Assembly: GCA_963920525.1 (NCBI GenBank)
Contig: OY986438.1
Location: 130,912,920-130,976,919 of the forward strand
Direction: 5' to 3'
From: Dichetophora obliterata
Lineage: Eukaryota > Arthropoda > Insecta > Diptera > Sciomyzidae
DNA length: 64,000 nt
Below are positions 1 to 11,544 of this stretch, one piece after another (the first letter of the stretch is position 1; each line of letters begins with the position of its first letter). Made by a program: the position numbers and the translations under genes. The notes below the pieces were generated by a model. The model was not told the origin of the DNA. It made no database searches and saw only the letters and a list, made by a program, of their open reading frames with translations.

Positions 1-2087
1 TTTTTAAATTTTTTAAGATTTTTTTTTTATAGATTGCCTTAGACAATATGTAAGTTAAGAATATAAATCAAGTTTTTTCAAAATCGGCACATCCAATCCT
101 GAGAATTACTGTACGGCAGTTGAAAAAATGGTTCGAGAAAAACGGGCTTAAAGTTATTTATTATTATCAAAGTTTTATTTTTTTTTCAATCCTCAAGGAT
201 GTACAAATTTAAAAACAAATGTATGTTATTATCCAATAAAGTTATTAACTTTAGAAAATTGCTTGCTTTTCTCTATCCGAAACTGTAATGATACCTTAAA
301 TAAATGGATAAAAAATTAATTACATAACTTTTATTTTTCTGTTGTGAAATTTTCAGAGAGAATATTTTGCCAAGGACTCTTACAACTTTTTAGTAAGCAA
401 AATTTTTTCTTTGTATAATATTATTTCTTCGAATATCTGACTATTAACTTGTTTTTAATGCTTAGTTTAAGTGAATTTCAATTCATTTGACATATTCTTG
501 AATGCAGTAATATATGTGTAAAGTTCAATAAGTAGATAGTCAAGAGGCGAATATAAAAATTATCAAATTTTAAGCAATCCACCGAAATCCAAACACATCT
601 GATCAGAAGACAGCTTTATTGACATTAAAACTGATAGTGGAATCAATAGAAATATATTTCATTGAAATATTTATCTGATTAAAACTGCATAAAACTCACA
701 ATCTGCAATTAATGTTCTGTCATCCATGCAGTTCTTTTCATCAATATTTTACCGTTTTTATTTATTTTTTTATATATTCTTTCAATGATTATTTCAATTA
801 GGCAAAAAGAAAAAGAATTATATTCTGAGCTGTATAACAAAGTCAAATAATTGGAAAAATTTAATGCATTCCTTTCTAAGGACAGAAAAGATTAAATTGG
901 CAAAAAAAAAATGTTTGAACTTTTCACATTTATATGAGATTTTGTTTTTCTTCTTTCTATTCTTATAGTTAAGCCAAGATATATCGTGAATGGAAGAAAC
1001 AAATTCATTGCAGCACAAAATCCAATTAATATGGAGTATGAAATAAAATTCCGACAATTTCAAGGTACAAAACGCAGCAGCAAAAGAATGTTTTTTGATT
1101 GCACTAACAATTTGTGTGAATCTGAATGTATTGAGCTTTAGAACTCTTGCCAGCTGACTGTTGTTGGTATGTCTGTCTGTCTGACTGCCATTGTTGTTGC
1201 TACTGTTTACCTGCAGCAACTACATAAATATTACTCAAGTATAAAAGTCTAGAAAAAGATGGTGAAATTGAAGAGAAATCGCTACCAAAACAATTAAAAA
1301 AGAAAAATAAATTCTAACAGAACTTAGCAAAAATGTTTGTTGTAAGCTTAAAATGGTGGGTTTTCTGAGTTGTCCTCTTTTGCGTTCTTAAATAAGCTTT
1401 GTACAATTATCTTAAAAAAAAAACTACAGCGAAGCATGCAGGTTCATGTCATAAAGGTCAGTTCGGACCAATATTTTTGTTCTAAAAAAACTTTATAAGA
1501 TAAAAGGACATTTAAAAATAAAACGCAATTATCCTTTTTAATTAGCGTGCCAGCAATACAGGACAACAGTAAAAAAAAAATCATCCAAACAACAACAAAA
1601 AAACACAGTGTAATACAAAAGCTGCGTCACGCTTAACAGAAGTTGATGCGGGAAGAAGAAAAAAAAAGGACTCTTATCCTGACTGTTATTGTTACAATCT
1701 TAAACTCTGAATAGCTGCTTGATTTTGACGCAGAGGATACGACACAAAACTAAAAACAAAAGCAACAAGCAAGCAAAGCGAGTTCATGCAAAGGATCATC
1801 AAAGCCAGCGTAGCAGAAAGTGACCCCCGCTGAATGGATGTTTTACACCGACTTAGCTGCTGATAGTCAGTGTAATTAGACGAAGTGCACTGAGCGAAAA
1901 TCAACAAGGATCTGTGTGCGAATTAATTTGTGCTAATAGAATGCTTCTATGCATGGGGAACTAGTTTGAAATGTCACTTAATTAATTACCTGGCTAACTG
2001 GAGAATAAGTGTTTTTGAAGTGAATCTCACTCAATAGAGATTAAGTGCTGTAGGGATGAAATAGTTGTTGCAAGTGGAGTTTGGAGG
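1..2087. other. AT-rich non-coding DNA, no gene recognised
   Basis: No convincing coding signal is visible. The open frames here are short, AT-driven and resemble no family I know. The stretch about 1600-2087 is slightly less AT-rich and more complex than the rest and could be leader sequence of the candidate exon that follows, but nothing proves it. Confidence 0.5.
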
Positions 2088-2163
2088 ATGTCAATTTTTA
2101 ATCAGGGAATTTATTTTCAAAGATTATATTTTTTTAATTTTTTTGCAATTTCCGTACCGACAG
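2088..2163 (+). CDS. Candidate first coding exon ending in a perfect splice donor (speculative)
   Basis: An ATG at 2088 (A at -3) opens a frame of 25 codons plus one base that runs without a stop to CAG|GTAAGT at 2161-2169, a perfect 5' splice consensus. The predicted N-terminus is hydrophobic (FQRLYFFNFFAISVPTG), as in a signal peptide. The frame is also open upstream of the ATG back to a TGA near 2026. The same point is preceded by a T-rich tract ending in CAG. The junction could therefore instead be a recursive splice (ratchet) site inside a long intron. I cannot identify the protein, and the downstream exon is not in view or not recognised. A chance match is possible. Confidence 0.2.
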
Positions 2164-3054
2164 GTAAGTCCCCTTAAGCTCTCCCTTTCTTAGCAAGTAA
2201 TGCTAGCTTATTTATTAATTTTATTCTAAGTGTTCTCTTACGTTGCTGCTCTATCCTGGGTCAACAAGAGCAGCTATGTTGTCGCAAGTGAAGAACAACA
2301 ACTTGAAGGTTACAATCAACTAAACAATACAAGTTAACAACAAACGTAGCACTGGCTCTAACAGCAGCAGCAACAACAATAAACACTACTTAGTCAGTCT
2401 CTTAATTTAAAGGCAGAAAAAAGAGGCTGAAAATTGAAGAAGTTCCTACTGACAAACATAGCTATGACAACAACGCCCAAAGGAACAGCAGCAACAACAA
2501 AAACTACTAAATAAACAATCAAAAGAAGCAACAAATATAGCAAACAAGCAAAAGTGTCAACAACATAGAAAGAAATAAAGAAAAACTTAAACAACAAAAT
2601 GAAAATAGCAATACACAATAAAAACAACAATAGACCAGGCAAACTCCTTGATGTCCAGGCAGCAACGTATGCTAAGCTATAAGCAATAAGACATAGCAAA
2701 GAGAAAGTGAAAACAACTACTATGTGTCTGAGGCAACTATTGATTTTACTAACCAATTGCACACAGAGTTCTTTCTAAAAATTCATTTAAAATTGGAGCA
2801 AAAACGACCGAACGATGCCTAAAGATTTTCTTCAGGAAATTTCAGAATAAACAATGATAAACAGGGACAGAAAAAAACGATTATTGTCAAAAAAAAAAAA
2901 AATAAAAAAAATCAACATGTTCCAAATGTCGAAGCACATTTTGGACTACTTCAATATGCTGCTTAATGCATGTTATATCGAAATAAGAAATGATTGTTAT
3001 TTTGTGAGCTTTACCATTAAAAATTTAATTTGATTATATGTTCTGATTTTTAAA
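2164..3054. other. Non-coding DNA with CAA/CAG-rich tract
   Basis: From about 2290 to 2700 the plus strand is rich in CAA, ACA and CAG triplets, typical of fly introns and UTRs. On the minus strand this produces a hydrophobic open frame (2394-2762) that is a composition artefact, so I do not call it a gene. A poly-A stretch lies near 2890. Confidence 0.5.
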
Positions 3055-3805
3055 TTATTCATCAAAAATAACAGTTATTTTTTTATTTTTATTTTTCTGT
3101 TCAAGAATAATACTTATTCTTGAGTTTTATTATTTTGCTCAAGAATAAAAATTTATGCTCAATTTTTAATTTTTTTCGCTCCGAAATAAAAGTTATTTTT
3201 CAATTTTTATTTTATGCTCATAAATAAGAATTATTTGTTGAGTTTTTTTTCGTTCATAAATAAAAATCATTTGTCGAGATTTTTTTTTCGCTCATAAATA
3301 AAAATCATTTGTAGAGTTTTATTTATTTTACTTCAAACATAAAACTTAAAACACCACAGATCTTTGTTGTGCTGGCGCATGCTCGCATTGAGTGTGCGTA
3401 CGAAATAAAAATGTTTAGGGGTTTCAATATATCGTTAAGGTCAGAATTTATTTGTATTGTTAGGATCAATTAATCAGTGTTAAGGTAAAATCTGGAATTG
3501 TTAAAGAAAAATTCCAATCCACTGAAATTGAAATTGTTTATTTCATGTATTCACTGTTTGTTACCGATTTTATTATTGACTAATATAATTTAATTTTTGG
3601 TTTTATGTACTTAAATCCAGCTGTACTCCTTATTCAAGTAAGCTGAAAACTGTGTTACAGTTAGTTTAAGTTGTTATTATATAATTTTACGGGAGGGTCA
3701 AACCCTTTTAACCTTTTCGTCGTATTAAAGCGCAAGCAACATAGTTTTTAATTCTCAGAAGCATAGACACGCGCTCATTTATAATGACATTAGGGCTGCC
3801 AGATC
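3055..3805 (+). repeat. Left arm of a large fold-back (inverted-repeat) element
   Basis: This arm matches, in reverse complement, 6555-7095 continued by 9412-9600. Shared landmarks are the CTGGCGCATGCTCGCAT block (about 3371), the GGTCAGAATTTATTTGTATT block (about 3440) and CTCATTTATAATGACAT near the inner end (about 3775). By eye identity is roughly 80-85%. The outer third (about 3068-3345) is a degenerate tandem array of units of about 36-50 bp carrying GCTCATAAATAAAAAT-like words. Long inverted arms with internal subrepeats resemble fold-back or Galileo-type elements, but I see no transposase that would assign a superfamily. Confidence 0.75.
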
Positions 3806-3933
3806 ACGGTTTCCACGCGGGTTGTCCCGATTTTCAGCCTAAAACTGTGCGTCCCGCGAAGACCTTAAACGGGTTGCCAAATGTGCCGATTTTCCGAAAT
3901 ACAATTTTATTTTTTATTATTAAAGTTTTTTCT

Positions 3934-4395
3934 AAATGACCATGTTATTTATTATGTTGATTTTATATGATTTAAATACAAATTGTAAATGTTTGACAGT
4001 TTAAATCATACTTGATTTTAAATACAAATTCTAGTTGTTTGATAGTTTAACGAATAGTTCCAACGAATATTTTCAAAGAAACAACAACAACAACAACAAA
4101 GTTTTTTCCAATATGAAAAGGAAAAAATCACTAGCTGATTTTATTGCAATTTCAGCCCTGCTAATCAGCTAATGATTTTTTCCTTTTCATATTGAAAAAA
4201 CTTTGTTGTTGTTTCTTTGGAAAGATTTGTTAGAACAATTAATTGTTCTAACTTTGGCCAAAAGCTCAATAAACGATTTTAAACTATCAAACAACTACAA
4301 TTTGTATTTAAAATCAAGTATGATTTAAACTATCAAACATTTACAATTTGTATTTAAATCATATAAAATCAAGATAATAAATAAAAAGGTCATTT
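3934..4395. repeat. Long near-perfect palindrome
   Basis: The left arm 3934-4140 and right arm 4163-4395 are reverse complements with few mismatches, separated by only about 22 bases. The arms include a (CAA)n/(TTG)n segment and a CTTTTCATATTG block. The right arm has an extra insert of about 28 bases near 4227-4255 that is itself palindromic. The structure lies in the loop of the larger fold-back element. A third copy of the right arm is present at 4601-4807. Confidence 0.85.
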
Positions 4396-4600
4396 AAAAA
4401 AAAAACTTAAATCAAATATTAGAGTACGACCAAACAGAAACAAGTTGAAAATATATCAGCAAAAAACTAAAAACAACTTCAGTAAACATGCTTTGTTAGT
4501 GGAAGATTTCCAGCAAACTGTTGGACTCCATAATAATAACATAAGCATAAAAACAAAGTAAAGCAAAAATACAACAACAAATGTGAGAATGTGAAATGGG
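4396..4600. other. Spacer between palindrome and third arm copy
   Basis: AT-rich DNA with no coding or repeat signal that I can identify. It separates the palindrome from a further copy of its right arm. Confidence 0.4.
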
Positions 4601-4807
4601 AGTGATTTTTTCCTTTTCATTATGGAAAAAAATTTTGTTGTTGTTGTTGTTTCTTTGAAAAGATTCTTTAGAACAATTTATTGTTCTAACTTTGACCTAA
4701 AGCTCAATAAACGATTTTAAACTATCAAACAACTAGAATTTGTATTTAAAATCAAGTATGATTTAAACTATCAAACATTTACAATTTGTATTTTAATCAT
4801 ATAAAAA
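4601..4807. repeat. Third copy of the palindrome arm (direct relative to the right arm)
   Basis: This begins AGTGATTTTTTCCTTTTCAT and continues through the TTGTTGTTG tract, the AAAGCTCAATAAACGATTTT block and TTTACAATTTGTATTT. It matches 4171-4380 almost base for base in the same orientation. With the palindrome this makes three copies of one unit of about 210 bp. Confidence 0.85.
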
Positions 4808-5634
4808 CAACATTTTTTATTACTTTTTATAACTTTTTAATAATATTTCTTTTTTTTTTTCTGCATCACTAAATTTATACAGATATTCTTTTTCACTTAC
4901 AGTTTTGTACGTGTACATTTGACTTAGAAAATGCAAGTATTGAAGAGTTATGCTTATGTTTTCCAACACGCTCAGCGTAATAACAGTCTTAAAATATTTG
5001 CAATTTCGTACAAATTGAGTACAAATCAATTCTAATGCATGTAACTACGCCTTAGTTTTTCTTAAAACCAGCAGTAGAGCGACTTATAAAATTATATCCT
5101 GCTTTAAACACGTACTTTGACTCCATTAGAGATAATTGTCCGTGCATTTTAAAATGCTTTTTTGAATCAGAAGCAACAGTATGTTATTTTGGATTGTTAC
5201 ATAACTTTGACCTGAGGTTGTTCTTTTTTTTTAGAAAAAAGTAAAATTCTCTGCTTTAAGACTCACAACTCGATGACAGAATTGCATCATACGCTTGACC
5301 GTAGTCTTAATTGAGAAAAATTCATAATTGCTCTTTGAGGTGTAAAATTCTACATACATACACTTTTAGATGAAATAAAATAATTTTATTATATGTTTAA
5401 GTATATTATATACAAATAAAAAAAATTGCATTTACTTGCAATACAATCCGTGCACACATTTCGGTTGTGATATGTTTTACAAAAAGTTTTTTAGCTGAGA
5501 CAGCAGGCCAACTTATGATTGTATTTTGACCTCTAGTTTTTTTCTTCAACGCTAAAGAAGGCTTGTAAAGGGTAATTTTTGTTATTTGTTTTTCAGTGTA
5601 TATTTTTTGACATCTCACGAGTGATTCAAAACAT
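4808..5634. other. AT-rich DNA, nothing recognised
   Basis: Lies within the loop of the large fold-back structure. Open frames here are short and show no recognisable motif. Confidence 0.4.
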
Positions 5635-5676
5635 GTGGCAAGGCCAAAAACGATCAATAAGGTTTGCCATTTCACC

Positions 5677-5910
5677 ATGAATAGAATTACAAACGAACAA
5701 CGCATCCAAATCATTGAATTTTATTATCAAGATTCGTGTTTTGTGAGAAATGTGTTTTTTATCGAAAAATTGTCTTCAACGACGAAGCTCTTTTTTTGGC
5801 TCAATGGGTACGTAAACAGGCGGAATTGCCGAATTTGGTCTGAAGAGCAGCCAGAGGCGGTTCAAGAGCTGCCAATGCACCTTGAAAAACGCACTGTTTG
5901 GTGTGGTTTT
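5677..5910 (+). pseudogene. Internally deleted mariner-like transposase remnant
   Basis: The frame begins MNRITNEQRIQIIEFYYQ, the N-terminal helix-turn-helix of the IS630/Tc1/mariner-type transposase also present at 28988 and 51623. After about 25 residues it jumps straight to the catalytic region. A one-base-shifted frame reads KIVFNDEALF (first catalytic Asp), and the original frame resumes with WLNGYVNRRNCRIWSEEQPE and ends near TVWCGF. The middle of the DNA-binding half and the whole second half of the catalytic core are missing. It is closer to a sister subfamily than to the other two copies. No terminal repeats were located. Confidence 0.75.
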
Positions 5911-6374
5911 ATTACCTTGGGTTATAAAATATATTTTTTAAAGCTACATATCGCTCTTTTTATTCAAAGAAGTTTAATCAAAGAAATCGATTTTCAGTAA
6001 ACGTATTTCAAGTTTTTTTTAATCTCAGCGTCCCAGCAAAAAAAGTGCTTCCAAAAGAAGCTAAATAGGAAGGGAAAGTCTTGAATTCCATCCCTTCCAC
6101 TTTTATACCCAGAAGGCATTCTTTTAACATATGCATGTCATTGGGAGGAATGCTTTCCTTAGTCTTCTTAGAAGTGCTTCTAGGATTTTTTCAATGGAAG
6201 ATTCTTTGAGCCCTTCAATCAAAGGATTCTAGTAGGTGTTTTTCAGGAGAACTTTAAGAAGACATTTCATGGAACTATAATTTTTATACAAAATATGTGA
6301 ACGTTTTCGATGTTTTTCTTTGTATTATTTTGACAGATTTGGTAGAAATGTGTAATATTTGCGAACACCTTATT
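5911..6374. other. AT-rich DNA, nothing firmly recognised
   Basis: The stretch 6030-6200 has GC-richer words such as GCGTCCCAGC and repeated GTGCTTC that may be a MITE scrap, but I could not find matching ends. Confidence 0.35.
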
Positions 6375-6519
6375 TATGACTCAATTAACAAGGTTGAGAG
6401 ATGGAGTTTATGTTTTCAATATTTTGTCAATTCCAATTGAAATCCAGTACTTGCCGCTGTCAAATAATATGGAAAAATTTGACAACGACCTAGCTGTTTA
6501 ACCTTGTTAATTGCATAAT
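6375..6519. repeat. Short inverted-repeat MITE-like sequence
   Basis: CAATTAACAAGGTT at 6382-6395 is matched exactly in reverse complement at 6500-6513. Partial extension outwards gives TTATGACT against TCATTATG. The element would be about 145 bp with ends of about 20 bp. No clear target duplication is seen. Confidence 0.45.
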
Positions 6520-6554
6520 GACCGTGGTGTTGTACCATGCAGCTTCCATGTCAT

Positions 6555-7095
6555 TATAAATGAGCGCGTGTTTATGCTTCTGAGAATTAAGAACTATGTG
6601 GCTTCATCTTAAATACGACGAAGGGGTTAAAGGGGTTTGACCCTCCTATAATATTATATATGTAATAAAAATTAAAACTAACTATAAAACAGTTTTCAGC
6701 TTACTTGAATAAGGATTATAGCTACATTCAAGTACATAGAACTAAATATAAAAATTAAATTAGTCAAAACTAAAATCGCTAACAAACAGTGATTACATGA
6801 AATAAAAAATTTCAATTTCAGTGGAATGGAATGGGAAAATATCAACCAGATTTTACCGTAACACTGAATAATTGGTCCTAAAAATACAAATAAATTCTGA
6901 CCTAATCGATATTTTGAAAAGGGGGTTTCTCTATGCGAGCATGCGCCAGCAACAACAAAGCTGTGTGGTGTTTTGAGTTTTTTGTTTGAAGAAAAATAAA
7001 TAGAACTCGACAAATGCTTTTTACTTTTGAGCGAAATTATAAAACTCAACAAATAATTCTTTTTTATGAGCATAAAATAAAAATTGTGACATAAC
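6555..7095 (-). repeat. Right arm of the fold-back element, inner part
   Basis: Reverse complement of about 3330-3805 in the left arm, including the GCGAGCATGCGCCAGC block (about 6935) and the ATGTCATTATAAATGAG block (about 6555). The arm stops at the P-like insertion at 7096 and resumes at 9412. Confidence 0.75.
7088..7095. repeat. Left 8-bp target duplication of the P-like element
   Basis: GACATAAC here against GACATACA at 9412-9419: six of eight positions are identical and the last two are transposed. An 8-bp duplication is the size made by P-superfamily (and hAT) transposases. Confidence 0.55.
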
Positions 7096-9411
7096 CATGG
7101 CAGAATAACCAAGTAGATGCACTAGAAAAACGATCTTTCCAACAACAAAATAATAACAGAGGCGAAGTTATAATGTCAAAATGAGCTGTTTTGAAAATGT
7201 TGTCAATTTGGGCTTTCTTATTGGATAAAATTGTATTTAAAATAAATGTAAGGGTTTGTTGTTTTTAATGTAGTAACTTCGCATGTTCCTTATTGCCGAT
7301 CGGATCGAATTATAAAACATAGCTGCAATCATAAGGACAATTAATGTAATTTATTTTTTCAAAGTCCCAGCATTTATTTACATTTTCAATATTAGAATTT
7401 GAAAATTACACAGAGCACAGTTACTTGAAACACAGTTTTTCAAAAAAGTACTTTGAAAAGTACTTTTCAAAAATTGACTTCATGCCTTTTGATTCGTCTT
7501 CTTTTTCGGCTAAAGGTTCCTATTGAAATTCTAAGAACATTACTTCATTTCTTTTTTTTTTTTTTTTTTTTCGCCATTCCTTAAAAAGTTATTGACCTTT
7601 CAATTCTGCTAATCGTCCGAAAACGCCAGAATTGGAAAATTTTTAATTAATTGTATCTACGTCAGTTTTAATAAATTTTTTATAAATGAGGTACCGTTAG
7701 AAAGGTATTAGAAAGTAGTTTCTGGTAAAAATATATAATTTCAAAATTTTGAATGTTAGGGTTGTCAACATATTTTAAAAAAATTTATTTGCTAATTTCT
7801 CAAAAAACGCGTAATATTTTCGATTTTTTATTTTTTAAATTTGAAAAAGAATGTTGCCTTTAAGTCAAACACAATTTTATGATGGAGCTTTTATATGTTT
7901 TTTCGCAATTTCAATTTTTGTGCACATTATCATTTTGTGGCAATTTATCGACTAAAAATTTCACAACGGTAAAGATATTCGCAATATTTAATCTGCAAAA
8001 TGGTTTGTCTTCTAAGGACCAACATTTTATTCATAAGTTTTGATGACCTTACACTTGACCTTGTTAGAGAAAACTGGTAAATACCGCAAAAAAATATTTT
8101 TATTTTTTTTTTTACTTTTATGTATTTGTAGAAAGGTGAACAAAATTTTGTTTCAAGATTGCCATATTGAAGATTATTAAATTCTAACTGATTTTGTTTC
8201 TAAAAGTTTAAAAATTGGTCTCAAAACAAAAAAGTTACTATGAATTGATCAGCTGATATATTAAAAAATCCTCTGAAGCTGAATATCGTTGAGTTTAAAT
8301 CTACCTATTATTGATGGGAATAAAACTGAGTAACTTTTGTGTGCCGGTTATAGCTAGCACATTTTTAAATTTTGACATCAACTCAGTTCAACATTTCAAA
8401 AGACTCTTTTGAGCAAAACTGATAGCATATTGTTGTCTCCTTTGTTATAGCCCATTTGTAAAGCTTTCTCGCGTTTGTTAATTAAATAGTTTTCAAATGG
8501 TCTTTGAAGACTGGATTTCATGGGATTTTTTCCAATTCCGCCGTTTTCGGACGATTACCAGAATTGAAAGGTCAATAATAACTTTTTAACGAATGGCGAT
8601 AAAAAAAATAAATGAACTTATGTTCCCAGAATTTTAATAGGAGCCTATAGCCCAAAAATAAAACAAATCGAAAGCCATGAGACGGACGCGTTTTGCGTTA
8701 TGCTTGGAATGGGCGAGAACACATAATTATTTTAAGATTGTTTCTTGAATTTAGCACATCCGGTTTCATTTCAGTGTTCTTCAACGTGAATAGCATGTAC
8801 TCCCAATCAGTTTAGCTTGAGAATTTAAATTGCGGTAGCTGTAAATGTTTATCGACAATTCAGGTTTAACAATGGCTTTTCTGGACTTCCTATAACTTAT
8901 TCCCACCGCGATTATTCGAAAACAATTCATCAATTGTTAGCTTCCGTTCCAGCACGATAAAATAAGCAAACAATCGTCGATTTCATTAAATAGATTTTAT
9001 GTTTTTCAACAGCAATTTTACTTGTCAAAATATATTTTGACAGTTTAAAGCAGCCGTACATAGCTACACAAATAAATTGGTAACTGAACAATCGAAATAA
9101 GTTGTCGAATGAAAATTATATTAAAGGTTAACTTTCATTTGCTTCATTTAAGGCCAAACTACAATTAATTCTGTATTATATCTTAAAACACGGCTCATTT
9201 TATTAAATTTTTAAGATTTTTGTTTAGGTTTTTTACATGTTTGTACATAAAATCTGGGTACTCAATTGATTTATACAGTTACAAGTAAATTATGCATCCC
9301 TATGGTTGAACGAATAAACATAATTTGTCAATAGTGACACTATAGCTACGCCAATGTTTTGCTCTCTCTTTTTTGCTTTTTGAATTGCATCTACCTGGTT
9401 ATTCTGCCATG
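7096..9411. mobile_element. Non-autonomous element with P-element-like terminal repeats
   Basis: The first 26 bases (7096-7121), starting CATGGCAGAATAACCA, match the reverse complement of the last 26 (9386-9411) with one mismatch. The motif CATG followed by AATAAC resembles the Drosophila P-element end as I remember it (CATG..AATAACAT), and P elements make 8-bp duplications as seen here. The element is 2316 bp long and holds no long frame and no THAP or transposase motif, so it would depend on a helper. It also contains an inner inverted repeat (7481-7645 against 8524-8680). It split the right arm of the fold-back element and so is younger than it. Confidence 0.6.
7481..8680. repeat. Inner inverted repeat of the P-like element (arms 7481-7645 and 8524-8680)
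   Basis: The arms share CAATTCTG.TAATCGTCCG, CGCCATTC.TTAAAAAG and TATTGAAATTCT-type blocks in opposite orientation. Identity is about 80% by eye, with a poly-T insertion in the left arm. The intervening 880 bases are AT-rich and without coding signal. Confidence 0.65.
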
Positions 9412-9600
9412 GACATACATTTTATATCTGAGCGAAAAAAATTAAAATTGAGGAACAATTTTTGCTCTTGAGCAAAATATTAAAACTCAAAAATAGTTAT
9501 TATTCTTGAACAGAAAAATAAAAATCGCAAAATTACTTTTTCATCAAAAAAATAAAAATCGTAACGTAATTTTTATTGTTGAGCAATAAAATAAATATCT
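9412..9600 (-). repeat. Right arm of the fold-back element, outer part
   Basis: Continues the arm interrupted at 7096. It reads as the reverse complement of about 3060-3200, including the CTGTTCAAGAATAATA and TTTTGCTCAAGA words. The first 8 bases double as the target duplication of the P-like insertion. Confidence 0.7.
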
Positions 9601-9729
9601 AAAAATAATAATTAATCTTTGAGTTCTTGGATATCGCTTATAATAATTACGATTCCTGATGCTAAACATACAGAAGCTGCATCTCACTAATGCTATTTAT
9701 ATTTTAAAATGTAAACTTGAAAAGTGTTA

Positions 9730-11240
9730 AAATGTGAGTAAAGAAAATGATTTGTTAAAACAGGAATAAAATACTTGATCCTAGAACCTGTGGGAATACT
9801 TGAATCAAGAAAATTATTTCTAATTTAAGCAAACGCAGAAGTGGTTATTAAAAATATTCTTGAATAAAGAAACTCTTTTGCTTGATTTAAGCAAATATAA
9901 AAAGATTTCAAACCTGTTTGATTCAATCAAGTTAAACTATACAAATTCTTTTAGTCTTTCAACCTTTAGTCTTAAAATAATGATAAAAAAAAATCACTTT
10001 TCCACTTTTCATCTGAAGATTTTTAATCCTTTTAGCAAATTGGATTTATTTAAATGTGAACCTGAAAACAAACCCCAAATTTTTTTAAGTGCTTTTCAAC
10101 ATTTATTTTGTCCTCAAATAATGTCAGATTTAATTCGATAGCAATTTTAATTGCATTTAAATATTAAGAGATATGGAAATTTTTCATTTTAAAAAATGTG
10201 TTCCCGGCTTCTAAGCCTTTTTGATGTGTTAATTTATCGTTTTATAAAAATTATAAAAAGCCATATTAAATAAAACATTTCTAAAATATTACAAGAGTTT
10301 GTTTTCAATTAATTTTAAATAAATGCAATGTAGCTTTTTGCATACACAAGATACAAAATAATATCATGAATGAAACAAAGCATTAAAATTTGCAGGCAAT
10401 TAATATCTTGGATCAAGCAATTAATCTCTTTATTAGAATAGAAAAAATCAAAGCATTCTAATATTGAGAAAACTGTTTATTTGGATGAAAAAAATTCTTC
10501 TAACTTCAAGGAAAACAAATAATTTTTCAAATCAAGCAAATTATTCTCATTTTTAGGAAATTATTTTCTTGGATCAGGAATGTTCTGCTCTTAGTAAAAA
10601 AGTTAAGTTTCAAATATCAAGCAAAATACTCTAGTCTTAACAAAGTTGTTTACTTGAATCCAGCAAATTGTTTTCAACTCAAGGAAAATAAATTTCTCAA
10701 ATCAAGCCATTTATTCAAGCTTACAGCAAATTGCTCATTTGAATCAAGCAAATTTTTCTCCCTTCAAGCAAATATCAGACTTCAATCTAAAATAAATATT
10801 CTAGAGCTTTAGGACAGTATTCAAATGTAGAGACCCTCTTTTGTCGGTCAATGAAAAAGAACCAATTAATATTTAACCCCATAAATTTTTTATCACTTAT
10901 TTATTCTTATCCTCAAAAATCCTTTTAATTAGATATCCTTGAGAGTAAAATAATATTATAAATTTTTTGAGTTTTTAAATTTTCTACACTAGAATGAATA
11001 ATTGCTTAAGCAAATAATTCTTGAATAAAAAAAATTTTTTTCTTTGGTGTTTTAAATTTACTCATTTCAAGCAAAATAATGCTTGTACTGAAAAATTTAT
11101 GCTTGAGTGCAAACTGATAGCTAATTTGCTTGATACAAGCAAAGAATGCTTGATTTTTTTTAAGTTTAAAAATAGCAATATTGGCTTCCATTTTGTTATA
11201 AATTCGACGTAGATGTAATACTTTCGGGTAGCTCTCTTGC
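9730..11240. repeat. Quasi-periodic array of CAAGCAA / TTGCTTGA words
   Basis: Words such as TCAAGCAAATT, TTGCTTGA and TTCTTGAATAAAG recur irregularly every few tens of bases through this AT-rich stretch, in both orientations (for example near 9885, 10400, 10525, 10745, 10760, 11070 and 11140). It is not an exact tandem array. It looks like a decayed satellite or a MITE arm. Open frames here (9860-10141, 11006-11278) are by-products. Confidence 0.5.
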
Positions 11241-11286
11241 TTAAACAAGAATATAACTTTGATTAGAGCTTCGCTCACATATGAAA

Positions 11287-11500
11287 GGCAAGACGGACGA
11301 GGCCAAGTTGTAGCATAGGCCAGGCAAGAGAGACGAGGTCTTGCTGTGGATAATCATGTTTAATTTGTAATAATCTGTATATTTTTATATGTAATGTAAG
11401 GCAACACAGACAGGGCCTTTCTACAACATATGGCAAGCAAAACGGGCAATGCCTTGTTCTGGATAATCATATTCTGTTTTGCAATCTGTATGTTAATCGT
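11287..11500. repeat. Two diverged tandem units of about 112 bp
   Basis: GGCAAGACGGACGAGGCC...GGATAATCATGTT...CTGTATA is followed by GGCAACACAGACAGGGCC...GGATAATCATATT...CTGTATG at the same spacing. It could be the 3' untranslated part of the adjoining minus-strand LINE scrap, which ends just to the right. Confidence 0.55.
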
Positions 11501-11544
11501 TCTTTGTATATTTGATCGAAGGAAATTAGAATTATTTTAACTAA

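Noticed and set aside
2394..2762. Hydrophobic 122-residue minus-strand open frame
   Set aside because: It is the reverse reading of a CAA/ACA/CAG-rich tract, which gives Leu/Val/Phe-rich frames by composition. There is no conserved motif.
5406..5714. 102-residue minus-strand frame overlapping the mariner remnant
   Set aside because: No motif, and it lies partly antisense to the transposase N-terminus.
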